Source: Desulfobacterales bacterium (lineage in GTDB: Bacteria > Desulfobacterota > Desulfobacteria > Desulfobacterales > JADGBH01). Taken from it: 54,245 bases of DNA. Made by a program: the position numbers and the translations under genes. Positions 34,598-44,532 of this stretch are shown here, piece by piece; position 1 is the first letter of the stretch; each line of letters begins with the position of its first letter. The notes under the pieces were generated by a model, which saw only the letters and a list, made by a program, of their open reading frames with translations, did no database searches and was not told where the DNA came from. Where the stretch lies: positions 1 through 54,245 of the forward strand of contig JADGBH010000025.1 of assembly GCA_015231595.1 (NCBI GenBank), given 5' to 3'.

Positions 34598-36532
34598 ATG
34601 AAGCATGTTGTTAGCATAAGCCTTGGAAAGAGTGACATGGATTATGAATTAGAAACTACTTTTTTAGGTCAGAAATTCCTTATTACTCGAATAGGAACGG
34701 ACAAAAATATTGAAAAAGCTCAATCCCTGATGAAGAAATGGGATGGAAAAGCCAATGTTATTGGCCTTGGAGATGTTAAATTCCCATATTCAATAGGGTC
34801 AAACTATCTTGCAAGGCATGATACTGAAAGACTGATGAGAGTAGCTGCAACATTAAAAACACCCGTAACTATAGGAACTGCTTTAAGACGAGTCGCGTAT
34901 GAGTGGAGTATAAGGCATGTTAATTTTCAGCTTGGAAAGGGAAACTACTTTAAAAATTCGAGGGTTTTATTTCTTTCAGGAATGTTTAGCTATTCAATGG
35001 CAAAAGTAATGTCTGAATATACGGACAACCTTACGTTTGCAGATCCTTTACTTGAAAGCGGCATACCAACGATTTTAACATCCCTTGAAATGCTTGAAGG
35101 ATATGCCAGTGGCATTCATGAAATAACCCAGTGGTTACCAACAAAATATTATGCTTCATGGTTTCCCCTTTCAAATTTTCTTAATTCTTATATAATAAAA
35201 AAAGCTGTAAAAAATGCCCATATTATTGTCATTCCCTATCAAGATTTTCATAAATATATTGAAGGCTATTATACCAATGAATTATGGGGAAAAACTGTTA
35301 TAACTTCAACCGCTTATGATGAAAAAGTAAATTTCTTAAAAGATAGGGGCGTTGAAGTTATAATAGATGCAACTCCAAAAGTCCTTGAAAGAGTTGTAGC
35401 TATTAATGTTTTAGAATCCCTAATAATTGCTGCTCTTGAAAAACCAATAGAAAAAATAACTGATGATGATTTACTGGAAATTATAAGCAGCCAAAAAATG
35501 GATCCAAGAGTAATATATCCTTTTGGCAAAGTAAAAAGAGTCAACCGTTTTGCGTGTATAATTCCATCTCAATATAGTAAAGAAAAATCTTTAAATAGAT
35601 TTATTCCCAAACCTATTAGTAAGCTTATAGAAAAAGTAAATCCATTTCAAGACACTCCTTTTATTTATTCAAAAGTAACAGGAATAAAGTCAATTACAGG
35701 CGTTGAAGCTGAAGGTTGGATAATATGCCTTGTAGGTGATTGGAATTATAAGCAATTAATTCGAGCTTCTAAAATCGCAAAAAAACTTGGAGTCCAAATT
35801 ATAGGTTTAGAACAAATTTCTGGAGATATAGAAAAATCTTCAATATTAGCATCAAAATACACCGATACTCCAATAACAACTGGATGGAGTTATAAAGCAT
35901 CGGTTTTGCTTAAAACAATGATAGATGTTTTTCATAAAGCTAAATCTATAAATCTGGAAGAAGGTAAAAAAATAAAAGCAAAACTAATGATTACAGGAGC
36001 TACAGGTCATGTAGGTTTTCTTTTTGCCCGTATATTTTCAAAAATGTTTGACGAAATTTATATGGTAGATACAAAAGATGCAAGGCTTTTACATTTAAAA
36101 ACTTTAATAATGGAAGAAATTCCAGATGCTAAAATTTTTATTTCAACGAGAGCTGATAAAAATTTAAGCGATATGGATGCTGTATTTTTATCTACTTCTA
36201 CAGGAAAAAAAATTCATATTGATATAATGAGTTTAAAAGCAGGATGCATTGTTATTGAGGCTACTCAATCAGAAGAAATCAAATCCGAAGATTCAGAAAA
36301 ACGAAAAGATATTATTGTGATCAAATCTGGAAATGTAGAATTACCCGGTCTTCCAGAAATGAAAGATATAGGATTTCCGCAAAAAACTATACCTGTTACC
36401 CTTGCTGAAGCAATAGTTCTAGCCCTTGAAGGAAGATTTGAAACTTATACAACCGGCGATAATCTTGATCTAAACAAAATCGAAGAAATTTATAAAATAA
36501 GCTTAAAACATGGCTTTGTAAGTAATAAATGA
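34598..36532 (+). CDS. Two-domain protein with acyl-ACP-reductase-like C-terminal Rossmann domain
   Basis: A 644-residue cytoplasmic protein not assigned with certainty. Residues about 1-290 (starting KHVVSISLGKSDMDYELE, then RIGTDKNIEKAQ, VIGLGDVKF) resemble an uncharacterised family sometimes labelled quinate-5-dehydrogenase-like; a helical linker follows. From about 410 the layout recalls long-chain acyl-ACP reductase (AAR): TPITTGWSYKAS, the NAD(P) loop MITGATGHVGFLFAR, and the end LAEAIVLALEGRFETYTTGD...KHGF. Where AAR has its reactive Cys (FACFAE) this protein reads VTLAE, so Thr seems to replace it. Reductase activity is therefore doubtful. GGAGGAA precedes the ATG. It is monocistronic behind a sigma-54 promoter. 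Confidence 0.6.
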   Translation: MKHVVSISLGKSDMDYELETTFLGQKFLITRIGTDKNIEKAQSLMKKWDGKANVIGLGDVKFPYSIGSNYLARHDTERLMRVAATLKTPVTIGTALRRVAYEWSIRHVNFQLGKGNYFKNSRVLFLSGMFSYSMAKVMSEYTDNLTFADPLLESGIPTILTSLEMLEGYASGIHEITQWLPTKYYASWFPLSNFLNSYIIKKAVKNAHIIVIPYQDFHKYIEGYYTNELWGKTVITSTAYDEKVNFLKDRGVEVIIDATPKVLERVVAINVLESLIIAALEKPIEKITDDDLLEIISSQKMDPRVIYPFGKVKRVNRFACIIPSQYSKEKSLNRFIPKPISKLIEKVNPFQDTPFIYSKVTGIKSITGVEAEGWIICLVGDWNYKQLIRASKIAKKLGVQIIGLEQISGDIEKSSILASKYTDTPITTGWSYKASVLLKTMIDVFHKAKSINLEEGKKIKAKLMITGATGHVGFLFARIFSKMFDEIYMVDTKDARLLHLKTLIMEEIPDAKIFISTRADKNLSDMDAVFLSTSTGKKIHIDIMSLKAGCIVIEATQSEEIKSEDSEKRKDIIVIKSGNVELPGLPEMKDIGFPQKTIPVTLAEAIVLALEGRFETYTTGDNLDLNKIEEIYKISLKHGFVSNK

Positions 36533-36895
36533 TAAATATAGTTTTTAAGAAAAATATTTTGAAATATCCTGATTAGATGAGTTTTAGGTTATTCCGCTAA
36601 TTCCATAATTCTGATTCAGACATTTTTCAATTTATTTTTCTGAAATACTGCAGTTAATGATATAGTTATCAATAAAATAAAGTTATTGATAAGGCTAAAA
36701 ATAGTGAATATAGAACTTTATGTATTTTATTATTGATATTATTATCAATAATAAACCTGCCATACTATAGTAAATTACTCCCTGAATATTAAAATTCTTG
36801 ACCTAAAAATTTATATAGCTTAATGTAAATTCATTTTTTTAATTTTAATCCCGCTTTTTTCTGTTATATCCATTAAATAAAATCAAGGAGTCTTT
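36533..36895. other. Intergenic region before the chemoreceptor gene
   Basis: Holds repeat copy 5 (36666-36754) and AT-rich DNA. A TTGACC at 36798 has a poor -10 (TAATGT) at 17 bases. No gene or terminator is convincing. Confidence 0.5.
36666..36754 (+). repeat. Dispersed intergenic repeat, copy 5 (most complete)
   Basis: Two hairpins frame the core. The left stem is TTATCAATAA / TTATTGATAA (36666-36692), then core AAGGCTAAAAATAGTGAA with TATAG (36691-36713), then right stem TTATTATTGATA / TATCAATAATAA (36727-36754). This copy suggests the family unit is about 90 bases of hairpin-core-hairpin. Confidence 0.75.
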
Positions 36896-38926
36896 ATGAA
36901 CAATGTTAAATTAAGCACTAAGTTAATCGGAAGTTTTATTATTGTATCTATTATTTTCTTGATATTTGGCATTTTTGTTTGGAGTTTAGCATCAAAAATC
37001 GATAATGAAGTAAAAGAAATTGGAGACGTACGAATTCCAAGCTTGATAAATTTAATGCATATTGAAAAAGGTGCTGAATCCATAAGAGTTGCCCAAAGAA
37101 CTCTTCTTTCACCTCTTCTTTCCTCTGAAGATAGAAAAAGACAATATGAAAACATAAAAAAAGCAAGGGACGAATATGAAAAAGCCTGGAAAATTTATGA
37201 GCCTCTTCCGCAAACTCCAGAAGAAGCTAAAATTTGGAAAGAATTTGTTTCTGTATGGGGAGAATGGAGATCTGAAAATGATACTTTTTTAAAATTATCT
37301 AAAGAACTCGAAGAAATAGGTATATTAAATCCTACAGAACTAAGAAGACTCCTGCAAGAAGTTAGAGGAGATCATTACAAACTAATGGACGAAACACTTA
37401 GTTGCATAGTTACAAATGGGGAAAATGAAATTACTGGAGGAGAATCGTCTGATAATTGCAACTTTGGTAAATGGGTATCTGCATTTAAATGTGATAATTC
37501 AAATATAAATGGAGCTATAGCCAGAATAATTCCCCATCATAGTGCTTTCCACAACTCCGTAAAAAAAATCAAAAATTTTGTAGCCATAGGAAAAATAAAC
37601 GAAGCCAAAGATGTATATTTTAAAGAAATGGATTTAGCCGCTGAAGATGTTTTTAATGAATTCAACGCTCTTAGGACTGAAGTTGACAAGGTTGAAGCTC
37701 TTTATGCAAAAATGAGTGACTATGCATTGATAAAAGCAAGGGAAAAGCAAGCTGCAGCTTTAAAGCTTTTAAACGAAATTATAAAGATAAATGAAGATGT
37801 ATCTGACACATCAATGAAGCAAGCCTTTAAGCAAGCAAGCGGCCTTAAAATTTTATCAATGATCGGAATGTTGTTAACAGTAATTCTTTCCCTTGGATTT
37901 GGAATTATCTTAGCTGTTTCTATAACAAAGGCTTTAAACAGAGCCATCGGAGAACTTACAGAAAGTTCAAATCAAGTTGTGTCAGCATCGGGTCAAATAT
38001 CATCTTCAAGTCAGTCCTTAGCTGAAGGCGCATCAGAGCAAGCCGCATCCCTTGAAGAAACTTCAGCATCCCTTGAAGAAATGTCCTCAATGACACGACA
38101 AAATGCTGATAATGCTAATCAGGCTGATAATTTAATGAAACAAACATCAAAAGTAATTCATGATGCAAACAATGCTATGTCAGAGCTTATATCTTCAATG
38201 GGTGAAATATCAAAAGCAAGTGAAGAAACATCTAAAATAATTAAAACAATTGATGAAATTGCATTTCAAACTAACTTGCTTGCCCTTAATGCCGCGGTTG
38301 AAGCCGCAAGAGCTGGTGAAGTTGGAGCTGGTTTTGCTGTTGTTGCAGGAGAAGTAAGAAATCTCGCTATGCGTGCATCAGAAGCGGCAAAAAATACTGC
38401 CGCTCTTATTGAACAAACCGTTAAAAAAATTAAAGGCGGCGGAGAAATTGTAGATAAAACAAATAAAGCATTTTCTGAAGTTTCATCATATTCAGTGAAG
38501 GTTGAAAAATTAATAGGAGAAATTTCAGCCGCATCAAATGAGCAGGCTCAAGGCATAGAACAAGTAAATAAAGCTGTTGTTGAAATGGACAAAGTCACTC
38601 AGCAAAATGCCGCAAATGCTGAAGAAGCAGCCAGTGCTTCTGAAGAATTAAACGCCCAATCTGAACAAATGATAGAAATTGTAAAATCCCTCGCCGTTCT
38701 TGTTAAAGGTCATTATGAAGAAAAAGCTTTTGTTAGAGATACTCGAACAAGAACTCAAACTAAAAAATTTCATGCTGGCAATAATGCTGGCAATAAACCT
38801 AATAGAGCTAAAGCTTCAATAACCCATCAGTCAGGACAAAAAGCTCTTCAAGTAAGGGGCGGCAAAAGAGAAGTAAAACCAAATGAAATAATTCCTTTAG
38901 ATGAGGATGATTTTAAAGATTTTTAG
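36896..38926 (+). CDS. Methyl-accepting chemotaxis protein with a CZB-like zinc-binding domain
   Basis: A 676-residue chemoreceptor. TM1 is at about 11-33, then a four-helix-bundle-like region. A CZB-type segment (CNFGKW, then [15 protein letters not shown]) has its Cys and His ligands. TM2 is near 318-342. Right after TM2 the chain enters the coiled-coil ([15 protein letters not shown]) without a full HAMP domain. The signalling tip is [21 protein letters not shown] split around the standard hairpin, with methylation-type Glu/Gln heptads. The C-terminal tail has no NWETF-like CheR-binding pentapeptide. CZB domains sense zinc or HOCl in characterised receptors. Whether the CZB-like segment lies before TM2 in the periplasm, as the order suggests, deserves notice. 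Confidence 0.9.
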   Translation: MNNVKLSTKLIGSFIIVSIIFLIFGIFVWSLASKIDNEVKEIGDVRIPSLINLMHIEKGAESIRVAQRTLLSPLLSSEDRKRQYENIKKARDEYEKAWKIYEPLPQTPEEAKIWKEFVSVWGEWRSENDTFLKLSKELEEIGILNPTELRRLLQEVRGDHYKLMDETLSCIVTNGENEITGGESSDNCNFGKWVSAFKCDNSNINGAIARIIPHHSAFHNSVKKIKNFVAIGKINEAKDVYFKEMDLAAEDVFNEFNALRTEVDKVEALYAKMSDYALIKAREKQAAALKLLNEIIKINEDVSDTSMKQAFKQASGLKILSMIGMLLTVILSLGFGIILAVSITKALNRAIGELTESSNQVVSASGQISSSSQSLAEGASEQAASLEETSASLEEMSSMTRQNADNANQADNLMKQTSKVIHDANNAMSELISSMGEISKASEETSKIIKTIDEIAFQTNLLALNAAVEAARAGEVGAGFAVVAGEVRNLAMRASEAAKNTAALIEQTVKKIKGGGEIVDKTNKAFSEVSSYSVKVEKLIGEISAASNEQAQGIEQVNKAVVEMDKVTQQNAANAEEAASASEELNAQSEQMIEIVKSLAVLVKGHYEEKAFVRDTRTRTQTKKFHAGNNAGNKPNRAKASITHQSGQKALQVRGGKREVKPNEIIPLDEDDFKDF

Positions 38927-38987
38927 CGTAGACACGATGGAGACTGAAATTTTTTAAGGATGACTATTTAAAAGGAGAGGATAAAAC

Positions 38988-41765
38988 ATGAATAAACCTT
39001 TATTTAAAGCCTTAGCCATAATATTTATTTTTTTATCTCTATTTTTTTCTTGTTCAGATAAAAGCAATAAAAACAGCAATTCTTCTCCAGTTATAAAAAT
39101 AGATTCCCCCTCTGATAAAAGTGTATTTGCTGAAGGAGAATCTATAGACTTTCTTTGTTCAGTTTATGATAATGAAGACGGTTTTGTAACGGAAGGTTCT
39201 ATTGTTTGGATGTCTAATATTGATGGAACTATTGGCCAAGGTTCAAAATTCACAAATAGCAAACTTACTCCAGGTCCCCACACAATATTAACATCCGCTA
39301 CAGATAAGGATGGCAATAAATCAACTGTTCAACTTTATATTGAAATAGAAAAAACTAAACCTACATGGTACAAAGATTTTGATGGAGATGGGTATTCAGA
39401 CGGAAATACCATAACATCTCCTTCAAAACCTAATGCCTATTATTACTTAGCCTCAGAATTAGTAGCATCAACAGGAGATTGCAATGATAATGACTTAAAA
39501 ATAAACCCTAATGTTTCTGAAATTTGTGGAGATAAAATTGACAATAACTGTAATAGCAAGATTGATGAGGGATGCAGCAGCACAGATACGGAAACTAATA
39601 CCTCTACAAGCACGGATACAGACACAGATATTGATACGTCTAAGACTGAATATAAAACAGGAGATTTTGTAATAAAATGGGCAGGCTTTAAAAAAGCTTC
39701 TAATATTTTTTCAATCTATAATTCAAAAAATCCATCAAAAATTCTTTTTAGTTCAGATTTAAACGAGGCTTTTCTATCAGTAGGAGAAGCTGACCTTAAA
39801 GTTGAAGAAAAAAGAGGTTCTTTTACAGCAAAAGAAACTATAAATAAAATTTGTAAAGTTCAAACTATAGAATCTATAACAGAAAAAGGAAGTTCAGTAG
39901 TTATAAATGGTCGATTTACAGACTGTAATGAGCCTTATCAAATTATTTTTTCTCAGCCTTTAGAAAATCATCTGTCATTCAATGTAAGTGTTAATAATTC
40001 CAGAATAAATTTTATTTCAATGACTTACGATTGTGGTGCCAGCGAGAGATTTTATGGTTTTGGAGAGCAGTTTACATATCTCAATGGAAAAGGTCATGAA
40101 ATTCCAATGATTGCCCAAGAAGGAGGCGTTGGAAGAGGCCATAGTATTATTACTCCCCTTGTAAATATAGCATCCCCAGGCTCAGGAGGAACTCCATATT
40201 CATCCTATTATCCGGTTCCCCATTATATAACCAATCAAAATCGTTCCCTTTTCTTAGAGAATTATGAATACTCTGTTTTTGATTTAAAAAACGAGAAAAA
40301 AGTTATTATAAGGCTTTTTGCAAATTCAATGAAGGGTAGAATACTTTACGGGGAAAGTATGCTTGAGCTTATAACTGCTTTTACTGAATATTCCGGCAGA
40401 ATGCCTCAGCCTCCGTCATGGATTAATAATGGAGTAGTTATAGGAATGCAGGGAGGCACTGATTTTGTTAGGAACGTATGGGAAAAATTACAAAAAAACT
40501 CAACAGAAATATCAGCTTTTTGGCTTCAAGATTGGGTTGGGAAAAGGGTTACTTCCGTAGGTTCTCAGCTTTGGTGGAATTGGGAACTTGACGAAGAACG
40601 ATATCCGAAATGGCCTAAACTTGTAGCTGATTTTAAAAAAGAAGGAATAAAAGTTTTAGGATATATGAATCCATTTCTTGTTGATGCCTCAAAAAAAGGC
40701 AATTATAAGAGAAATCTTTATAAAGAAGCTTTGGATAACGGATATCTTGTTAAAGATGAAATGGGAGAACCTGTAGCAATAACAAATACAGACTTTGACG
40801 CTGGGCTTGTAGATATAACAAATCCTTCAGCTCGTATTTGGATAAAATCAATAATAAAAGACCAAATGATAGCTGTAGGACTTTCCGGATGGATGGCTGA
40901 TTTTGCTGAAGCTCTTCCTTTTGATACCCATCTTTTTTCTGGAGAATCTGCTTCAAGTTTTCATAATAAATATCCTGTTGAGTGGGCAAAACTTCATAAA
41001 GAAGCAATCAAAGATGCTGGATATGAAGGAGATATGTTTTTCTTTAACAGGTCAGGATTTCTTGAATCACCAGGATACAGCACTTTTTTATGGGAAGGCG
41101 ACCAAATGGTAACTTGGGATGGAGATGACGGATTTATCAGCGGGATCAAAGGGCTTCTTAGCGGAGGCTTTTCAGGAATATCCCTTAATCATAGCGATGC
41201 TGGAGGTTATACGTCTATAAGTTATGGAGGCGTGGGCTATAAAAGAGAAAAAGATTTATTATTACGGTGGGTTGAAACTAATGCGTTTACAGCGCTTTTA
41301 CGAACCCATGAAGGCCTTCAACCAGAAGCAAATGCCCAATTTTATAGCGATGAAGAAAGCTTAAAACATTTTGCGCGGTGTTCAAAAATATACAAAGCTT
41401 TGTCTTTTTATAGAACAGAGCTTTTTAAAGAAGCCTCAGAAAAGGGTTATCCTGTTGTAAGGCATCCTGTATTATATTTCCCAAATGAAGGTGTATTCCT
41501 TGATATGGACGATAAAACCATTGAATTTATGCTTGGAAGTGAATTCCTTGTAGCTCCGGTTATAGAAAAAAACGTAACTAAAAAAAATGTTTATTTTCCT
41601 CAAGGAAAGTGGGTATCAGTATGGGATCAAAAAATCTATGGTGATGCTTTAAAAGGAATCTGGACGGTAGTAGATGCTCCGCTTGGAAAACCTCCTGTTT
41701 TTTATAAACAAGGGTCAAGTGTTGGAGCAAATTTTGTTAAACTTTTAAAAGAAGAAGAATTATAA
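38988..41765 (+). CDS. Lipoprotein glycoside hydrolase GH31, sulfoquinovosidase-like, with MopE-like metal-binding motif
   Basis: A 925-residue lipoprotein (lipobox LFFSC near residue 22). Order: Ig/PKD-like domain (about 35-120); a Ca-binding and Cys-rich stretch DFDGDGYSDGN plus GDCNDND and ICGDKIDNNCNSKIDEGC (the MopE-type motif, about 125-205); a Thr/Asp linker; then GH31 (about 225-925). The catalytic core follows E. coli YihQ: nucleophile D638 in GWMADFAEALP, acid/base D705 in LWEGDQMV, NHSDAGGYT and RTHEGLQPEANAQF. In YihQ the sulfonate is held by Arg301, Trp304 and Tyr508. Here the Arg position appears to be Q527 (GSQLWWNW) while W530 and the Tyr remain. The substrate may thus differ. 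AGGAGAGG precedes the ATG; gap to the chemoreceptor gene is 61 bases. Confidence 0.87.
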   Translation: MNKPLFKALAIIFIFLSLFFSCSDKSNKNSNSSPVIKIDSPSDKSVFAEGESIDFLCSVYDNEDGFVTEGSIVWMSNIDGTIGQGSKFTNSKLTPGPHTILTSATDKDGNKSTVQLYIEIEKTKPTWYKDFDGDGYSDGNTITSPSKPNAYYYLASELVASTGDCNDNDLKINPNVSEICGDKIDNNCNSKIDEGCSSTDTETNTSTSTDTDTDIDTSKTEYKTGDFVIKWAGFKKASNIFSIYNSKNPSKILFSSDLNEAFLSVGEADLKVEEKRGSFTAKETINKICKVQTIESITEKGSSVVINGRFTDCNEPYQIIFSQPLENHLSFNVSVNNSRINFISMTYDCGASERFYGFGEQFTYLNGKGHEIPMIAQEGGVGRGHSIITPLVNIASPGSGGTPYSSYYPVPHYITNQNRSLFLENYEYSVFDLKNEKKVIIRLFANSMKGRILYGESMLELITAFTEYSGRMPQPPSWINNGVVIGMQGGTDFVRNVWEKLQKNSTEISAFWLQDWVGKRVTSVGSQLWWNWELDEERYPKWPKLVADFKKEGIKVLGYMNPFLVDASKKGNYKRNLYKEALDNGYLVKDEMGEPVAITNTDFDAGLVDITNPSARIWIKSIIKDQMIAVGLSGWMADFAEALPFDTHLFSGESASSFHNKYPVEWAKLHKEAIKDAGYEGDMFFFNRSGFLESPGYSTFLWEGDQMVTWDGDDGFISGIKGLLSGGFSGISLNHSDAGGYTSISYGGVGYKREKDLLLRWVETNAFTALLRTHEGLQPEANAQFYSDEESLKHFARCSKIYKALSFYRTELFKEASEKGYPVVRHPVLYFPNEGVFLDMDDKTIEFMLGSEFLVAPVIEKNVTKKNVYFPQGKWVSVWDQKIYGDALKGIWTVVDAPLGKPPVFYKQGSSVGANFVKLLKEEEL

Positions 41766-41772
41766 TTTTTTA

Positions 41773-41792
41773 GGGCGACCATAAGGCCGCCC
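41773..41792. other. Stem-loop between convergent GH31 and rnfB genes
   Basis: GGGCGACC pairs with GGCCGCCC (one A-C mismatch) around ATAA, in the 43-base gap between convergent genes. T-runs flank it only on the 5' side, so it is not a textbook terminator for either gene, though it may block read-through. Confidence 0.45.
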
Positions 41793-41808
41793 CTGAGATA
41801 AGTCTAAA

Positions 41809-43890
41809 CTATAAATCTTTGTTATAACAGATTCGGCAACAAGTAAGGCATCTATTAGCTTCATTTAAGGCATCTTTTTCAGTAATAACTAAATCAGATT
41901 CTTCAAATGATTTAATACGTTCTTCTACAGGTAATTCTGGCATAGGCGTGCGAGGATTTTTCTTTATACCATCTACAGATTTAAAAATAGATTCAGGTAT
42001 ATATTTTTTGTATAAAGAATTTGGAACAGGTTCTATTTCTTTTCCAGTTAGATAAAGATGAATAGACCTTGCAGCTCGCCTTCCACCTCCAATTGCTTCT
42101 ACAACAAGGGAAGCTCCAGTATAGGCATCTCCTGCTGAAAATATATAGGGAATATTACTTTGAAGGGTTTCAGGATTAACGGCGCCTATCGTATTCCAAC
42201 GAGTTGTTGTAAGATCAGCAAGACGGCTGCCTTCTTTCTTAAATGAAATATCAGGCCCCTGACCTATAGCACTTATAATCATATCAAGCTCAATAAAGGT
42301 TTCTGAGCCTTCAACCGGAACAGGTCTGCGCCTGCCGCTTGCGTCTGGCTCTCCAAGCTTCATTGTTATGTATTCTAACTGCTTTACATTACCATTTTCA
42401 TCTCCATGAACTTTAACAGGGGCAGCTAAAAATACGAATTTAATACCTTCATGCTCAGCCGCTTCAATTTCAACAAGATTTGCTGGCATTTCCTTACGTG
42501 TTCTACGATAAACAATATAAACCTCTTCAGCTCCAAGCCGTTTCAAGGTTCTAACACAGTCAATAGCAGTGTTTCCGCCTCCAATAACAGCACATTTTTT
42601 TCCAATCACTGTAGGAACAGGGCTATCGCCTTGCTGATTCAAAGCAAATTTAGTTAAAAAATCAATGCCTGTATAGCATCCTTTTAAATTTTCACCTTCA
42701 GCGCCTAATTTATAATCCTTCCAAGCGCCAATGCCTAAAAATATAGAGTCATAGCCTGAGGCTACTAAGGATTCAATATCAAAGTCTGTGCCGAGACGAA
42801 CATTCATTTGAGTTTTAATACCTAAGTTTAATATTCCTTCAATTTCCCATTCTAATACTTTTTTAGGGAGACGATATTCGGGGATTCCGTAACGTATCAT
42901 ACCGCCGAGCTTAGGCATCATATCAAATATTGTTACATCATGACCAAGTCTTCTTAAAAAGTAAGCACAACTTAATCCTGCAGGGCCCCCTCCAATCACA
43001 GCTACTTTTTTACCTGTAGGCTGAGCGCACTTTATTGGAATTCTTTTTCCATTGTTCATTTCAAAATCAGCAATAAATCGTTTAAGCTGATTGATAGAAA
43101 CAGGCTCATCTTCTATTCCTCTTCGGCATTTAGTTTCACATGGATGAGGGCATACTCTTCCGCAGGATAAAAGAAGCGGGTTTCTTTCCCTGATAGTACT
43201 TACTGCTCCTGCATAATCTCCAAATTTTATTTGGGATATATATTTTGAAATATCAATTTCAGCGGGGCATGTTTGAGCACAAGGAGATAAAGCATCATCC
43301 ATTTTATTAAAATCTAACAATTTGTCAGACATTGTAGAAATTTTAATAATATCTTTTGGACACGCTTTTTGACAAGCTCCGCAACCAACACACTTATCCT
43401 CATCTACAACTGGAAAACCATTTGATCCCATGTGAATTGCATCAAACGTACATGCTTTTATGCAATCGCCTAAACCTAAGCAACCAATTGTGCAAATCCT
43501 TTTGCCGCCATAAAAATTTACTAAAGCATTACAACTATCAATACCATTATAAACATATTTATCAGCGGCTCTAAGACCGCCTTCGCATGTATTAGTTGAT
43601 TTTAACGGTTCTGCTGTTCCAGCGTCCAATCCCATAATTGCCGCAACTGCGGCAGCAGACTCCGATCCAGCTACAATACATACATTAGGTAATGCTTTTC
43701 CTTTTACTACAGCTTCAGCAGCAGATGAACAACCAGCAAATCCGCATCCTCCGCAGTTTGCACCCGCTAAAGAGCCTTCTACCTGAGAAATTCTCGGGTC
43801 TTCATATACATAAAACACCTTAGAAGCAATGCTGAGTATTGAACCGCAGACAGCTCCTAAACCTAACATGAGTAGAATTGCTTCGACCAC
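41809..43890 (-). CDS. rnfB: Rnf complex subunit B fused to a GltD-like FAD/NAD(P) domain
   Basis: A 693-residue fusion, GTG start with GGAGG seven bases upstream. Residues 1-195 are RnfB: one TM helix, the 4Fe-4S motif GANCGGCGFAGC, and ferredoxin-like clusters (CIGCLGLGDCIKAC-like and CVGCGACQKACP). From about 200 to 690 is a glutamate-synthase small-subunit-type module: an N-terminal Fe-S domain (CAQTCPAEIDISKY, CGRVCPHPCETKC), FAD loop GGGPAGLSCAY and NAD(P) loop GGGNTAIDCVRT, plus Cys pairs at the C-terminus (CLTCCRIC). RnfB normally takes electrons from ferredoxin. The fused module may link a pyridine nucleotide or another carrier directly to Rnf. It is the last gene of the rnf operon. 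Confidence 0.95.
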   Translation of the reverse strand: MVEAILLMLGLGAVCGSILSIASKVFYVYEDPRISQVEGSLAGANCGGCGFAGCSSAAEAVVKGKALPNVCIVAGSESAAAVAAIMGLDAGTAEPLKSTNTCEGGLRAADKYVYNGIDSCNALVNFYGGKRICTIGCLGLGDCIKACTFDAIHMGSNGFPVVDEDKCVGCGACQKACPKDIIKISTMSDKLLDFNKMDDALSPCAQTCPAEIDISKYISQIKFGDYAGAVSTIRERNPLLLSCGRVCPHPCETKCRRGIEDEPVSINQLKRFIADFEMNNGKRIPIKCAQPTGKKVAVIGGGPAGLSCAYFLRRLGHDVTIFDMMPKLGGMIRYGIPEYRLPKKVLEWEIEGILNLGIKTQMNVRLGTDFDIESLVASGYDSIFLGIGAWKDYKLGAEGENLKGCYTGIDFLTKFALNQQGDSPVPTVIGKKCAVIGGGNTAIDCVRTLKRLGAEEVYIVYRRTRKEMPANLVEIEAAEHEGIKFVFLAAPVKVHGDENGNVKQLEYITMKLGEPDASGRRRPVPVEGSETFIELDMIISAIGQGPDISFKKEGSRLADLTTTRWNTIGAVNPETLQSNIPYIFSAGDAYTGASLVVEAIGGGRRAARSIHLYLTGKEIEPVPNSLYKKYIPESIFKSVDGIKKNPRTPMPELPVEERIKSFEESDLVITEKDALNEANRCLTCCRICYNKDL

Positions 43891-43947
43891 GTGTAATCCT
43901 CCAAAAATGTTTATTTAATAGACATAAGTGACTCTATTAATTATGAC

Positions 43948-44523
43948 TTATGCCATTCCTTTAAAAGCAAAAAACGCTAATGCTATTAAGCCCGCTGTAA
44001 CAAGTCCAATTGATGTATCCTGAAGAGGCTTTGGAACTCTTGCAAGAAGTATTCGTTCTCTAAGTCCAGCAAATAATACTAATGCTAATCCAAATCCTGC
44101 AGCATAGGCAAATGAAGATACTAATGCTTTTACAAAAGTAAATTCTTCTTGAACATTTATTATGCAAACACCTAATACAGCACAGTTAGTCGTTATAAGA
44201 GGTAAAAAAATTCCAAGACCTGTATATAAAGCAGGTATGCTCTTTTTTAAAAACATTTCAACGAATTGAACAAGAGAAGCTATTACAAGAATAAAAGCAA
44301 TAGTTCTTAAAAATTCAAGATCAAAACGTTTTAAAATATAAATATCTGTTGCCCAAGTAATCGCGCCAGCCATGACAAGAACAAAAATTACGGCCATTGC
44401 CATACCTATAGCGGTTTCCATCTTTTTAGACGTTCCTAAAAATGGACAATTTCCTAAAAATTGGGCAAGCAATATATTATTTACAAGTATGCAGCTTACG
44501 GCAAACACAATATATTCAGTCAT
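43948..44523 (-). CDS. rnfA: Rnf electron transport complex subunit A
   Basis: A 191-residue membrane protein with six TM helices, homologous to NqrE. N-terminal VSCILVNNILLAQFLGNCPFLG carries the conserved Cys of the membrane-embedded Fe-S site shared with RnfE, and the second Cys lies in TTNCAVLGVCI. Rnf couples ferredoxin:NAD oxidoreduction to Na+ or H+ movement. AGGAG precedes the ATG; the gene lies 9 bases after rnfE. Confidence 0.96.
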   Translation of the reverse strand: MTEYIVFAVSCILVNNILLAQFLGNCPFLGTSKKMETAIGMAMAVIFVLVMAGAITWATDIYILKRFDLEFLRTIAFILVIASLVQFVEMFLKKSIPALYTGLGIFLPLITTNCAVLGVCIINVQEEFTFVKALVSSFAYAAGFGLALVLFAGLRERILLARVPKPLQDTSIGLVTAGLIALAFFAFKGMA

Positions 44524-44532
44524 TACATTCTC

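Noticed and set aside
36798..36826. Promoter of the chemoreceptor gene (TTGACC - 17 - TAATGT)
   Set aside because: The -10 matches TATAAT at only three of six positions, insufficient in such AT-rich DNA.
41773..41792. Stem between GH31 and rnfB as an intrinsic terminator
   Set aside because: No U-tract follows the stem on either strand. Kept only as a stem-loop.
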